From the NCBI RefSeq assembly GCF_013426915.1, contig NZ_AP023181.1, forward strand, positions 1,860,001 through 1,924,000: a stretch of 64,000 nt of DNA, read 5' to 3'. This document shows, one piece after another, positions 1 through 9,245 of the stretch. The stretch's first letter is position 1. Every line of letters starts with the position of its first letter. The stretch comes from Paraburkholderia sp. PGU19 (GTDB taxonomy: Bacteria > Pseudomonadota > Gammaproteobacteria > Burkholderiales > Burkholderiaceae). Below the pieces are notes generated by a model. The model saw only the letters and a program-made list of their open reading frames with translations. It had not been told where the DNA came from and did no database searches. Position numbers and translations under genes: made by a program.

Positions 1-582
1 CAGCACACCAAAACTGAATCCCGCGAACGATGGGCTGCGATACTTGACCGCGTTCGCCACCCGTGTTGCGCCGGCGAGGCGGTCGAAATCGAATGAGCCA
101 GTCGGATTTTGCGGGACGCCCAGCGCGCTGAACGGCCCCTGGCGAAAATCATAAAGACCGCCAAACAGAAACGCGCCGTCGAAGAGACCGAGCGTCAATG
201 TGTCGAACATGAAGTCGTACTGGTTGCCGAACGTGACGGTGCCAAGCCGCTCATCGGCCAGACCCACATAGGCCGTGCGATTGAAGATCTGGTTCGCGCC
301 CGGAATGGTCGTGCCGTTGCCGAGGTCGAACTGCGAAGTCAGATTGAAGATGGCCTTCGTTCCGCCGCCGAGCGCCTCGCTTCCACTGAACGTCAACGTG
401 TTTGGCGCAAAGATTCCGCTGTCGAACAGCGTTACCGCGCCACCATGCTGGTTGTTCACGTAGGTCACGCCGCCGTCGATCATCCCCTGCAAGGTGACGC
501 TGCTCTGGGCATACAGATTGGTGTGGAAGCATGCCGCGATCACGCAGCCTGCGAGGCCTATCGGCGCGGTCTGTTTCTTCAT
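1..582 (-). CDS. Gram-negative porin, N-terminal part (runs off the left edge)
   Basis: Reading the minus strand from an ATG at 582 gives an open frame to base 1 with no stop, so the C-terminal half lies outside the window. The product opens with a signal peptide (MKKQTAPIGLAGCVIAACF, cleavage near LYAQ-SS) and continues with typical beta-barrel text of the general diffusion porins of beta-proteobacteria: SSVTLQGMIDGGVTYVNN, then GSEALGGGTKAIFNL, then RTAYVGLADERLGTVTFGNQ and AVKYRSPSFAGFSFG. It should form a trimeric outer-membrane pore for small solutes. About 194 residues of an expected 350-400 are visible. The family call is secure; substrate preference cannot be read. Confidence 0.9.
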   Translation of the reverse strand, partial: MKKQTAPIGLAGCVIAACFHTNLYAQSSVTLQGMIDGGVTYVNNQHGGAVTLFDSGIFAPNTLTFSGSEALGGGTKAIFNLTSQFDLGNGTTIPGANQIFNRTAYVGLADERLGTVTFGNQYDFMFDTLTLGLFDGAFLFGGLYDFRQGPFSALGVPQNPTGSFDFDRLAGATRVANAVKYRSPSFAGFSFGVL

Positions 583-696
583 GGTGAACACTTTCCTGTC
601 GTCGAGACCCTATCCATTGCGTGTCGGTGCCGGACGTTCGGCGGACATGGCGGATGCGCGCGGACGGGACCAGCAGCCGGCCGCGCGCTTGACGCA

Positions 697-1335
697 TCAG
701 CTCTTGTCGTACGAGAACTGGATGCCGGCCGTGCCGCCAGTCTGGATGAACAGGTCAATGAACGCCGGGACGGTTTCGCTGCGTGCCCAGTCGCGTTGCA
801 GCTCGCAGAACAGCTGGGCGACACTGATCATCTTGCCACCAGCCTGTTCGATACGACGCAGCGCGGCCTCGTGTGCCGCGACGGATGTGCCGCCGACGGC
901 ATCGACGACCACATACACCTCGTAGCCCTCTGCCAGCGCATCCAGCGCGGGGAACGTCAGGCAGGCTTCCGTCCAGAGAGCGGTCATGATCAGCTTCTTG
1001 CGGCCGGTGGCCTCGACGGCCTTGCGGAATTCGACGTCTTCCCACGAGTTGATGCTGGTGCGGTCGTAAGTGGGATAGTCGCCGAGCGCCGCGCGCAGTT
1101 GCGGGATGGGCGGCTTGTTCAGGCCCGTCTTCACGTTGACCGTCGAATGGACGATCGGCAGCTTGTAGGCAATTGCCGCCTTTGAGGCACCGACGATGTT
1201 GTTGATCAGCAGCTGACGGTCCATCGACGCAATGGAATTCACCTGGACCGGCTGGTAATCGATGACGATGAATGCCGCATTTTGCGGCGTCAGAAGATGA
1301 TCGTTCGCGGGGTTGCGAATCGGTTCGCTTGCCAT
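697..1335 (-). CDS. Isochorismatase-like (YcaC-type) cysteine hydrolase
   Basis: A 212-residue cytosolic hydrolase of the isochorismatase-like superfamily. The start was set at the ATG at 1335 because GGAGG lies just upstream; a longer frame exists but lacks a ribosome site. Visible family features are the Asp of FIVIDYQ (D26), the strand-turn LIMTALWTEACL carrying the nucleophile Cys125, and the glycine-rich end VVDAVGGTS. YcaC-type proteins are octameric hydrolases of unknown or amide/ester substrates, so no reaction is assigned. It is divergent from a LysR gene, which is the likely regulator; the 218-bp gap between them carries two copies of one dyad. Confidence 0.85.
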   Translation of the reverse strand: MASEPIRNPANDHLLTPQNAAFIVIDYQPVQVNSIASMDRQLLINNIVGASKAAIAYKLPIVHSTVNVKTGLNKPPIPQLRAALGDYPTYDRTSINSWEDVEFRKAVEATGRKKLIMTALWTEACLTFPALDALAEGYEVYVVVDAVGGTSVAAHEAALRRIEQAGGKMISVAQLFCELQRDWARSETVPAFIDLFIQTGGTAGIQFSYDKS

Positions 1336-1471
1336 GTTTGCCTCCGAAGCACTGCGGTAAGTGGAAGGGGATCGATCCCGGTGATCCGACGCGTGATGCA
1401 TCCGATCTGCATGCAACGGCAATCCTATGCGGTCGACGAACCGGCTCCCAGCCCCAGAAAAATGCCGACTG

Positions 1472-1489
1472 TGTTCTATGAGCGGAACA
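1472..1489. promoter_or_regulatory. Dyad TGTTC-N8-GAACA, copy 1 (probable LysR operator)
   Basis: TGTTC at 1472-1476 is mirrored by GAACA at 1485-1489. An identical dyad with the same 8-base spacer occurs at 1533-1550. Both lie between the divergent hydrolase and LysR genes, which is where an autoregulating LysR protein would bind. Confidence 0.6.
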
Positions 1490-1532
1490 ATGGCGACGCC
1501 GCGCGTGGTTCAATGCTCTAAGATGCCGCTAT

Positions 1533-1550
1533 TGTTCTGCCGAAGGAACA
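1533..1550. promoter_or_regulatory. Dyad TGTTC-N8-GAACA, copy 2, over the LysR ribosome site
   Basis: TGTTC at 1533-1537 and GAACA at 1546-1550, exactly 61 bases from copy 1. It ends three bases before the LysR ATG and covers its GAAGGA ribosome-binding region, so occupancy would repress the regulator itself. The spacing to copy 1 is close to six helical turns. Confidence 0.6.
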
Positions 1551-1553
1551 GCC

Positions 1554-2450
1554 ATGGACGACCTGAACGACATCTACTATTTCGTGAAAGTGGTCGACAA
1601 CCACGGCTTCACGCAGGCAGGGCGGGCGCTCAACATGCCCAAGTCCAAGCTGAGCCGGCGCATCGCCGAACTCGAAGCGAGATATGGCGTTCGTCTTCTC
1701 AACCGGTCCACGCGGCATTTCTCGATGACGGATACGGGACGGGAGTTCTACGAGCGCTGTGTCGCAGTGCTCGTGGAAGCCGATGCCGCCCGCGAGGTGA
1801 TGGAGCGCAGGCTCTCAGAGCCCCAGGGCGTGGTGCGGATGAGTTGCCCCACGACGCTTCTCGCGTACCGCATCGGCAATCTGGTTGCGGACTTCATGAC
1901 GCAATACCCAAAGGTGCAGATCCTTCTCGATGCAACGAATCGACGGGTCGACGTGCTGGGCGAAGGTCTCGATCTCGCGCTGCGAGTGCGTTTCCCGCCG
2001 CTCGAAGACAGCGGGCTCGTCATGCGTGTGCTGTCGGGAAGTCCGCAGCGCCTGGTGGCCGCGCCGGAGTTCGTCGAGCGATACGGTCAAGTCGCGCATC
2101 CCGCCGATCTGGCGGGCATGCCGAGCCTCGATTGGGGGCCGCAGCGCGATCATGCGTGGGCGCTCGTCGGCCCGGACGGAGCGGAAGCGCGGGTCAGTCA
2201 CGCGCCGCGCTTCATCACCGACGATATGACCGTGCTTCGGCAGGCGGCGATCAAAGGCGTGGGCGTCGTGCAGCTACCGTACATGGTCGTCGAGGATGCG
2301 CTTGCAAAAGGCGCACTGGTCGAGGTGATACCGGGCTGGAAACCGAAAGGGGGGCTGGTTCATGCCGTCTTTCCGTCACGCAGGGGATTATTGCCCGCCG
2401 TGCGTCTGCTGATCGACTATTTCGCAGAACACATACAGAAAGACGAGTGA
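1554..2450 (+). CDS. LysR family transcriptional regulator
   Basis: A 298-residue regulator with an N-terminal winged helix-turn-helix (residues about 3-62, with FTQAGRALNMPKSKLSRRIAELE as the core and RLLNRSTRHFSMTDTG as the wing) followed by a substrate-binding-like co-inducer domain. It belongs to the CrgA/aaeR-like subgroup that often controls a divergent oxidoreductase or hydrolase. The start is preceded by GAAGGAA. Its likely target is the hydrolase on the other strand, through the two TGTTC-N8-GAACA dyads. The effector is unknown. Confidence 0.92.
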   Translation: MDDLNDIYYFVKVVDNHGFTQAGRALNMPKSKLSRRIAELEARYGVRLLNRSTRHFSMTDTGREFYERCVAVLVEADAAREVMERRLSEPQGVVRMSCPTTLLAYRIGNLVADFMTQYPKVQILLDATNRRVDVLGEGLDLALRVRFPPLEDSGLVMRVLSGSPQRLVAAPEFVERYGQVAHPADLAGMPSLDWGPQRDHAWALVGPDGAEARVSHAPRFITDDMTVLRQAAIKGVGVVQLPYMVVEDALAKGALVEVIPGWKPKGGLVHAVFPSRRGLLPAVRLLIDYFAEHIQKDE

Positions 2451-2923
2451 CGCTTCGTCATGAAATGATCGGCTAAGGCGCGCATCCTGATCGTTCCTCC
2501 GATAGAACACTGTGTACGTCCGGGCGATCTACCGTGGCATCCGTCCAGTTTTCTAATCTTCCTTCATCGAACGAGCCGAGGTTCCCGGTGACGAAGATGA
2601 TTGACGCGTATGGCTACCCGGTCGCGTACCGCGATGCGACCGGATACCGGTTACTGCGCGCTGTTCTCACGCCACATCCACGCGACGCTCTGCGAGCGAT
2701 GGCGGGACGTCGCCTGTTTGCCAGGCATCACGCGTTATCCGTCGAGCGATACCTCGACGTTGCATCAAGCTGACAACACGTGGAGACGCCGGGCGTGGTT
2801 TTGTCTTCGTTGTAATTGAAGCAACGAGGCCTATGCTGTTTTTAACGCTCTTCGTCCCGGCTTCGAAGTCACGATGTCAATCGTGAATCGCTCACTCAGC
2901 CAACCGTCTCTCGGAGAAGGAAA
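2451..2923. other. Gene-poor spacer with a third dyad half-match
   Basis: The 473 bases between the LysR gene and the propeller gene contain only a doubtful plus-strand frame (2534-2773, 79 codons) with no recognisable domain or good ribosome site. A dyad GTTC (2493-2496) N8 GAAC (2505-2508), followed by A, matches the two upstream LysR-type dyads except for one outer base. Nothing else is supported. Confidence 0.4.
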
Positions 2924-4501
2924 ATGAAACAGGCGTTCAACAGGAAAGACGATCATCAGCCTTCTCAACTGCGCTGGGGCAACCCGGCAATCGTGGCAGC
3001 CGTTGCACTGATGACGGGCGTCATGGCCGCGCCTCCCGCTGTGGCCCAAGGCGTGGGGGACTGGCCGATGGGCGGTCAGAATCTGTACAACACGCGTAGC
3101 GCGCAGGGCGAGCACACCGTCGGCCTAAACAATGTGGCGAAGCTTGCGCCGCGCTGGTCGGTCGAGACGGATGGTAACGTTTCTGCCACGCCGACGGTGG
3201 TCGATGGGGTTGTCTACGTGCCGGATTTTGGCGGCTCGCTGTGGGCCGTCGATGCCGCTAGCGGACAGGTGAAGTGGCACAAGAAGGTAAGCGACTATAG
3301 CCAGATTCCCAACGACGCTTCGCGCACCAGCCCCGCTTACTGGAAGGGGACGCTCGTGATTGGCCAAGGCACGCAGATCGCCAACAATCCGACGGGCGCT
3401 TACGTGTTGGGCATCAAGGCCGAAGACGGCTCGCCGCTGTGGCGCACCCAGGTGGAAACGGACCCCACCGCCATCATCACCAGCTCGCCCGTTATCGACG
3501 GTGGCGTCGTCTACGTGGGGGTATCGTCGCGGGCCGAGGCGCTCAAGGACAAGCCCACCTATCGCGGCAGCGTCGTGTCGCTTGCCGCGACCACGGGCAA
3601 GCTGCTGTGGAAAACGTACATGGTGCCCGAAGGCTATACGGGCGCTTCGGTCTGGGGCAATACACCCGTCGTCGATCATCAGACGGGCCTGCTGTACGTC
3701 ACGACCGGCAACAACTTTTCCGTGCCGGAGGGTGTTTGCCGCTATCCGGGGCAAAGCAAGTGCAAGCCGGACGTGGCGACCAATCACATCGACAGCTTCG
3801 TTGCGCTCAACCTGAAGACGGGCAAGATTGCGTGGGCCACCCGCACGCTGGCAGCCGACATGTCGACGAACTATGACCACGACGACGGCCCGGATTACGA
3901 CTTCGGCTCGGGGCCCAACCTGTATACGGCGACCGTCGCTGGTCACAAGCGCACGCTGCTTGGTGCTGGCGCGAAAAGCGGCGTCTATTGGGCACTCGAT
4001 CCAAAGACGGGCAAGGTCGTATGGCATACCCAGGTCGGTCCCGGCAGTCTGCTAGGTGGCATGCTCTGGGGCACGGCCGCGGACGGCAAACGCATTTACG
4101 TGTCGATCGGTAACCTCAATCACGAGTCCATCCCTGTCAACTCGCCTCCGGGCAAGACGACGACCAAGGGCGGCGTGTGGGCAGCAGTTGATGCCGCAAC
4201 GGGCAAGGTGCTCTGGCGCACTGCCGATCCGCAGGACATGATGGACACCGTGGCGATGTCCGAGGCCAACGGCGTGGTCTATGCTGGCTCGCTCGCGGGT
4301 AGTGGCGCGAACATGTATGCGCTCGATGCCGCTACCGGCGAAATCAAGTGGAGCTTCGAAAGCGGCGGCGCGGTCGTGTCTGGTGCGGCGATTGTCGACG
4401 GTACGGTCTATTGGGGCTCCGGCTATCACACCAAGGTTCTCGGGCTGCCGTACGCCGGTGATAACCACAAGCTTTATGCATTCGCGGTAGCGAAACAGTG
4501 A
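2924..4501 (+). CDS. Exported PQQ-type beta-propeller protein (polyvinyl-alcohol-dehydrogenase-like)
   Basis: A 525-residue protein beginning after a good ribosome site (GGAGAAGGAAA). It has a long n-region and a hydrophobic stretch (about residues 24-38, cleavage near AVA-QG), so it is periplasmic. The mature part consists of repeated beta-propeller blades of the PQQ type: WPMGGQNLYNTRSAQGE, GVVYVPDFGGSLWAVDAASG, GVVYVGVSSRAEA, LLYVTTGNNFSVPEG, GVYWALDPKTGKVVWHTQVG, GVWAAVDAATGKVLWRT and MYALDAATGEIKW. This matches PQQ-dependent polyvinyl-alcohol or alcohol dehydrogenases. No cytochrome c motif (CxxCH) is present, so a separate electron acceptor would be needed. Substrate is unknown. It stands alone, with no partner genes. 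Confidence 0.8.
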   Translation: MKQAFNRKDDHQPSQLRWGNPAIVAAVALMTGVMAAPPAVAQGVGDWPMGGQNLYNTRSAQGEHTVGLNNVAKLAPRWSVETDGNVSATPTVVDGVVYVPDFGGSLWAVDAASGQVKWHKKVSDYSQIPNDASRTSPAYWKGTLVIGQGTQIANNPTGAYVLGIKAEDGSPLWRTQVETDPTAIITSSPVIDGGVVYVGVSSRAEALKDKPTYRGSVVSLAATTGKLLWKTYMVPEGYTGASVWGNTPVVDHQTGLLYVTTGNNFSVPEGVCRYPGQSKCKPDVATNHIDSFVALNLKTGKIAWATRTLAADMSTNYDHDDGPDYDFGSGPNLYTATVAGHKRTLLGAGAKSGVYWALDPKTGKVVWHTQVGPGSLLGGMLWGTAADGKRIYVSIGNLNHESIPVNSPPGKTTTKGGVWAAVDAATGKVLWRTADPQDMMDTVAMSEANGVVYAGSLAGSGANMYALDAATGEIKWSFESGGAVVSGAAIVDGTVYWGSGYHTKVLGLPYAGDNHKLYAFAVAKQ

Positions 4502-4604
4502 GCCCGCGATGCCGGATGTCTGAGTGGAATTCGCGTGAACTGATGTAAGCGCTCAAACAAGTGCAGGCGCGGTACCTTCGACGCGTGTGGCAATGACGCT
4601 TGCG

Positions 4605-5012
4605 TCATGCAATGCGCAGCGTCGTGTCGATGCGCGTGCCCCGCTTGATGAAGAGCGTGACCGGCGTCTTTTCGCAGATTTCGGCAAGGCGCGCGCGTTG
4701 CGCCTCTTCAAGCGGTCCTTCGACCGCCACGCCGCGGCGGATGTACTGGATTCCGTCGTGATCGGCATGCAGGCTGACCTCAACGGCGATCGTGGCGGCC
4801 GGCCACGTCTTGCGCTGCATGTACATGCGCAGCGTGGCGGCTGTGCACGCTGCGAGCCCGGACAGCACGAACGCGAATGGCGCGGGGCCGCGATCCTGGC
4901 CCCCTTCGTGGGGACCTTCGTCGCCCGTCAGCGGGTGGCGGCCAGCGTCGATGGCGACGACGTAGTTGGGCGCGTCGGCCGCAAGGCGAGCAGTGGCAGA
5001 GGCAAGCGGCAT
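4605..5012 (-). CDS. OsmC family thiol peroxidase-like protein
   Basis: A 135-residue OsmC/Ohr-superfamily protein. The two redox cysteines expected for the family are present: Cys56 in LSGLAACTAATLRMYM and Cys113 in LAEICEKTPVT. The fold signature GPAPFAFVLSGLAACTA is intact. The start at 5012 follows GAGGAG. Such proteins reduce organic or inorganic hydroperoxides with a dithiol donor in the cytosol. It is a single gene facing the end of the propeller gene. Confidence 0.85.
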   Translation of the reverse strand: MPLASATARLAADAPNYVVAIDAGRHPLTGDEGPHEGGQDRGPAPFAFVLSGLAACTAATLRMYMQRKTWPAATIAVEVSLHADHDGIQYIRRGVAVEGPLEEAQRARLAEICEKTPVTLFIKRGTRIDTTLRIA

Positions 5013-5600
5013 GGGTAACTCCTCGGAGTGGCGCGATCTTGCGCGCGAGATCAGTTGAATGGCGTGATGCTGCGGGCTTCGCCGGGCACATGCGGTGATG
5101 CTATGCCATCATCCCCGGCCCAGTCGCTGCCCAGGGGCATTGGTGAGGCGATCAAACCGGTCGGCGAAATGCGTGCTGCCGACGGCTGTGCTTCCCTCGA
5201 CGAACTGTTCTTGCCAGGCGAAACGGGCAAGCGGCGCCGTTACGCCCTTGCCGAAGCGGTGGAATTGCAGAACTATCAGTTTAACTGCCATGGCCAACTG
5301 GGCCAGCGTGATACGTCATCCGCGATCGTGCGTGATGGTGCCACGTTTCCTGCGCCGACCCGCGACCCCGAACTGTATCATCACCTCACCACGACGCCGG
5401 GCGCGTGCACGTGACGCGCGATCATCACCGAGCGTTGAATTTCCGAGATCGGCCAAGTGCAGTAGTCATTCAAACATTGGGTACGCTCAGTAAACGGTCA
5501 TTGAATTCGTTTAACGCATCGATACCGACCGTCTCCCCAGCGCGCTGCAAATCCGGCGCGCGCGCTGGTCAGTTGATGATCGGCATCAGGATGATCCCCG
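5013..5600. other. Spacer without a supported gene
   Basis: These 588 bases contain overlapping medium-length frames on both strands (for example plus 5028-5414 and minus 5109-5297), but none has a recognisable domain and none stands out over the other. A decayed gene is possible. No repeat or operator was identified. Confidence 0.35.
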
Positions 5601-6977
5601 TCAGGCCAGAGGCCGGATGTTCTGGTTCATGCGGAAGAAGTTTGTCGGATCGTACTGGGCCTTGATCTGCTGAAGCCGTCGGTAGTTGGGACCGTATGCA
5701 GCCGCAATGGGTTCGCCCGTCTCATCGTCGTCCAGGTAATTGACATAGCGACCGGCGGCGAAGAAAGGTCGCATCGCTTCGTAGGTTTCGCGAGCCCAGG
5801 CGACGCAGGCGCCCGTCTCCGCCGGCTGCATCCATTGAGCGAGCACGAGGAAGTTGTAGCCTTCACGCCGGTGCGGGAAGGCCGTGTCGGTAGCACTGAC
5901 CCGGGTGACCGCGCCGTGGAAATGTTCGAGGAGGAGTTGGCCCATTGTCGTCGGGCACTGCGCGAAGCAGCGAATCATGGTGTCAATCGCAGCGTCGCTC
6001 AGCTCTGTGAGGAAACTGGACTTCCAGTAGTTGAGAGCGCCCTTCGGGTACTTGGCGTCGAGCATGCTGTTGAGCTGGCAATAGGGGATCGGCGCAACGG
6101 CATCCAGGATGGGAAGCGCGAACTGTTTCAACGGCCGCATGGCCCTTTCGGCGTCTTCCAACGGCCCGCAGTGGCAGGTGACCAGCGCGGCCACCTCTGT
6201 GCCGGACCCGTCTGGCGCATGCGTCAGCGATGCGAACAGTGTGTGCTCATCAGGTAGCGATCGTGTGCTGTCGCGGAAGAATTCGAGCAGGGCGCGGGAG
6301 CGTTCGATCGGGTGGACGATCGGGCCGCCCATAATGGTCGGCCCAACCGGGTGGAGTTCATACTCGAAGCTCGTGGCGACCCCGAAGTTTCCGCCGCCGC
6401 CGCGAAGAGCCCAGAAAAGCTCGGGCTCCTGGTGTTTGCTCGCGCGCAAGACCTTGCCGCCAGCCGTGACGAGCTCCACCGCCCGCAGATTATCGAGTGC
6501 CAGGCCGTATTTGCCCATCAGCCAGCCCACCCCGCCCCCGAGGGTAAGCCCGGCAATGCCCGTGCTGGAGACCACGCCCCCGGTGACAGCCAGGCCATGC
6601 AACTGCGTCTCGCGATTGAGCTCGCCCCAGGTGACGCCACCTTGTGCCCAGACTGTTCTGCTCTCCGGATCGACGTGGATGCCCTTCATCGGCGAAAGAT
6701 CGACCATCACCCCACCATCAATCGTCGCCCGTCCCGCCACGTTGTGCCCGCCGCCGCGAATTGCAACTTCGAGGCCGCACCTGCGGGTGAGATCGACGGC
6801 CGCGACAACGTCGGCTACGCCGTGGCACCTGGCGATCAAGGCGGGCCGCTTATCGACCAGGCCGTTGTGGACCTTTCTCGCGTCCTCATAGCCGGCGTCC
6901 ATGAGTTTCAGGAGCTGCCCCCGGAAGGTGGCAGCAAGCTCGGCCGTAGCGTCGGCCAGGGATCCAATCGACAGCAT
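5601..6977 (-). CDS. FAD-binding oxidoreductase, berberine-bridge (BBE) type
   Basis: A 458-residue flavoprotein. The ATG at 6977 is chosen because GAGGAG stands just before it; a 30-codon longer frame has no such site. The N-terminal FAD_binding_4 domain shows EVAIRGGGHNVAGRATIDGG, where His is the usual covalent FAD attachment residue of this family, and GIAGLTLGGGVGWL plus ALRGGGGNFGVATSFEY. The C-terminal BBE segment is clear (GPNYRRLQQIKAQYDPTNFFRMNQNI). Members oxidise sugars, alkaloid-like amines or aromatic alcohols with oxygen as acceptor; the substrate is unknown. It is divergent from a broken LysR gene with a perfect dyad between them. Confidence 0.9.
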   Translation of the reverse strand: MLSIGSLADATAELAATFRGQLLKLMDAGYEDARKVHNGLVDKRPALIARCHGVADVVAAVDLTRRCGLEVAIRGGGHNVAGRATIDGGVMVDLSPMKGIHVDPESRTVWAQGGVTWGELNRETQLHGLAVTGGVVSSTGIAGLTLGGGVGWLMGKYGLALDNLRAVELVTAGGKVLRASKHQEPELFWALRGGGGNFGVATSFEYELHPVGPTIMGGPIVHPIERSRALLEFFRDSTRSLPDEHTLFASLTHAPDGSGTEVAALVTCHCGPLEDAERAMRPLKQFALPILDAVAPIPYCQLNSMLDAKYPKGALNYWKSSFLTELSDAAIDTMIRCFAQCPTTMGQLLLEHFHGAVTRVSATDTAFPHRREGYNFLVLAQWMQPAETGACVAWARETYEAMRPFFAAGRYVNYLDDDETGEPIAAAYGPNYRRLQQIKAQYDPTNFFRMNQNIRPLA

Positions 6978-7050
6978 GGCGGTTCTCCTCGAATTCGCCC
7001 CAAGTCTCCATCGGAATCGGCCCGGGAGCAAACTCGAAGAATTCAGCCAA

Positions 7051-7069
7051 AGGTGAATTGATTTCACCT
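7051..7069. promoter_or_regulatory. Perfect LysR-type dyad AGGTGAA-N5-TTCACCT
   Basis: AGGTGAA at 7051-7057 and TTCACCT at 7063-7069 are exact complements around a 5-base spacer, containing the T-N11-A core typical of LysR sites. It sits in the 103-bp gap between the FAD oxidoreductase (start 6977) and the LysR gene (start 7081). The operator is intact although the regulator gene is frameshifted. Confidence 0.7.
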
Positions 7070-7080
7070 ACACTCCTGGC

Positions 7081-7988
7081 ATGCACAAGCTGCCGCCCCT
7101 CGTAGAGCTCCGCGCGTTTGATGCAGTCGCTCGCCATATGAGCTTCAAAATGGCCGCGCTAGAGCTGTGCGTCACCCCACCGCGATCAGTCACCAGGTCC
7201 GATTGCTTGAGCGCTATTGTGGCTGCGCACTGTTCCGTCGCAGACCACGGCCCTTGACGCTGACCGATGCTGGAGCGCGGCTGTTCCCCGCCATTCGTGG
7301 CGGGCTTGAGGTGTTTGCCACCGCAATCGCGGCCATTAAGCTGGATAGCGACCAACAGCCCCTTCGTGTGACGGCAACGAACGCTTTTGCCAGCCGGTGG
7401 CTCGTGCCCCGCCTGCCCGCGTGGCGGAAATTGCATCCCGACGTGCCGCTGGAGGTGATCGGCACGGACACCGTGCTCGATCTGCAGGCCGGCGAGGGCG
7501 ACGTCGCGATTCGTTATGCGACCAGCCGGGCAGTGCCGACGGAGGGGATCGTCGATGATCTCTTGAGAGATACATTCTGGCCCGTCTACAATCCGCGCTT
7601 GCTTTCAACGGGACGACTGAAGAGACCAGTCGATCTCGCGGAGCACGTTCTGATCCACTCCTATTGGTCGCCAATCGACCGTGAGCCGCCCACATGGCCG
7701 AGATGGCTTGCCGCGGCTCAGCGCAGGTGGCGCGAAGTACCCGAATTCAAGGGCATGCAGCACCTGAGCTTCCGGGAGGAGCTGCATGCCATCGAAGCGG
7801 TGATCGCCGGCCAGGGAATCGGGATTTTTAGTGACGCGCTCGTGGCACCCGAGCTCGCCGCCGGTACGCTCGTAAAAGCATTCAAGCTGAGCTTGCCTGG
7901 GTATGGCTTTTATGTAATTCGCAGGCCAGGTCATCCGCGCGAAATGACCATCCGAGCCTTCTCGGAGTGGTTGCGGTCAGCTACCTGA
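7081..7988 (+). pseudogene. LysR family regulator (GcvA-like) interrupted by a 1-base frameshift
   Basis: From the ATG at 7081 the frame reads MHKLPPLVELRAFDAVARHMSFKMAALELCVT, a normal LysR N-terminus, and then loses the family pattern. The continuation (PTAISHQVRLLERYCG, then LFRRRPRPLTLTDAG and a full co-inducer domain to the stop at 7988) is in the next frame. The two join if one C is added to the CCCC run at 7175-7178. The break falls inside the recognition helix region, so as written no functional protein is made from the main start. It could be a real inactivation or an assembly error in a homopolymer. The internal frame beginning at 7167 lacks most of the DNA-binding domain. It would regulate the divergent FAD oxidoreductase. 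Confidence 0.82.
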
Positions 7989-8483
7989 TCCGCTCTTCTC
8001 GTGCGTCACAGATCGCCTTGGCGAACATATGTAGTGGCGCCCGCAATGTGGTGAAATCGCGGATGGCCGTTCAACCCGGAAAAGCTGCCATTTGCACGTG
8101 CGCCCAGCAACGGCAGAAACGGGGCGTTCGGGGTCGACCGCATAAGGCAGGAGTCGGCCCAACTACAGCCATTCGTCGGTGCGCCTTGACGGACAGTCAA
8201 ATGTTCAGTTCGGCACAGCGTAGCGGACATTCGCAGTCGCCCCGATCCCGTGATACATCGGTCGAATGGTCTATCCGTTTGCAGTGCCCGACGATACTTT
8301 CTGCTTAACAGCCTGCAAACGACGGTGTTGACCAAGCTCAAAGGTAAGCATCAATTGTTTTCGAGGCTCCTCTCGCGGCGCCGAGATTTTCACGGTCCGG
8401 TGCAGCAGGGAGCGCAACGGCATGGCATCCCCAACCGAAGCCTTAGGCCCGAAAACCATAGGATCGAGTCGGTGGAAAGGTTG
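7989..8483. other. Spacer without a supported gene
   Basis: Between the convergent ends of the broken LysR gene and the DUF4239-type gene lie 495 bases. The short frames here overlap on both strands and none carries a recognisable motif. No clear terminator hairpin or repeat was seen. Confidence 0.35.
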
Positions 8484-9245
8484 CTATTGGCCGAGAATGG
8501 CAAGCGCTTCGCGCATAGGCAACAGCGAGACCGTGATCAACCCCTCGAGCGGCGTATTCATTTCCAGAATCAGGAAGACTGCGCCGGAAGTGGATAGCGC
8601 GCCCAGAAGCAACGCGATAGTGACCGTCGCATTCGGGGGTGTGAACATGCCAAAGGCGCCAAAAATGATGCACAGCCACAACACAAGGATGACTAACAGC
8701 GCCGTTGGTGTCGAGCCAACCGCTTGTAGCAGTCCAAGTTCGCGTACGGCCACCGCGTTGGCGGCTATCTCGATCGCGCGCGCCTGTAACCGTCGCTGCA
8801 AGTCGTTCTTCGGCGACAGTTCTTCCAGTTTGCTCTCAAGATATTCCCCGCGCTTGAGCGCTTCGAGGCTGTGCATCCTTGCCAACTGTGCCGGATCGGC
8901 TGACGCGACTTGCTGAAGCCCGGTGGCGACAATCTGCTTCAGCAGCCCACGGATTTCCTGTGTTTCCGGCCCGTACTGGGCAAGCACGCGATCGAGCAGG
9001 ATGACATCGGCGGCTTCGTGTTTTATTTCGGCGTTCACCGTATCGAATGTGTTTTTCGCCGATGAGATCAGCAAGCCGAGTACCAGCGCCGCAATCGTGG
9101 CGATCAGGCCAGCTGCAAGTTTGACGACAGCAATAGAGTCCTCACTAAGGTGGTGTTCCGGGAGCAACGTACGCAAATACAAACCGAGCAATGCGCTGCA
9201 GAAGACACACGCGAATACGATCAATGCGACGGTCAGATGGTGCAT
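8484..9245 (-). CDS. DUF4239-type inner-membrane protein
   Basis: A 253-residue membrane protein. The start at 9245 follows GACGGAGGG. It has hydrophobic segments near residues 4-22 (TVALIVFACVFCSALLGLYL) and 35-60 (VVKLAAGLIATIAALVLGLLI), a soluble helical middle (about 65-175), and two or three more segments at the end (ALLVILVLWLCIIFGAFGMF, TVTIALLLGALSTSGAVFLIL). This arrangement and the SSAKNTFDTVNAEIKHEAADVILLDRVLAQYGP region match the bestrophin-like DUF4239 family. Function is unknown; ion-channel-like roles are speculative. No operon partner. Confidence 0.65.
   Translation of the reverse strand: MHHLTVALIVFACVFCSALLGLYLRTLLPEHHLSEDSIAVVKLAAGLIATIAALVLGLLISSAKNTFDTVNAEIKHEAADVILLDRVLAQYGPETQEIRGLLKQIVATGLQQVASADPAQLARMHSLEALKRGEYLESKLEELSPKNDLQRRLQARAIEIAANAVAVRELGLLQAVGSTPTALLVILVLWLCIIFGAFGMFTPPNATVTIALLLGALSTSGAVFLILEMNTPLEGLITVSLLPMREALAILGQ

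Noticed and set aside
2534..2773. Possible 79-residue gene after the LysR gene
   Set aside because: No recognisable domain, poor start context and overlapping frames of similar length; kept only as part of the spacer description.
5028..5493. Possible plus-strand gene downstream of the OsmC gene
   Set aside because: Two overlapping plus frames and one minus frame of similar length compete and none has recognisable text.
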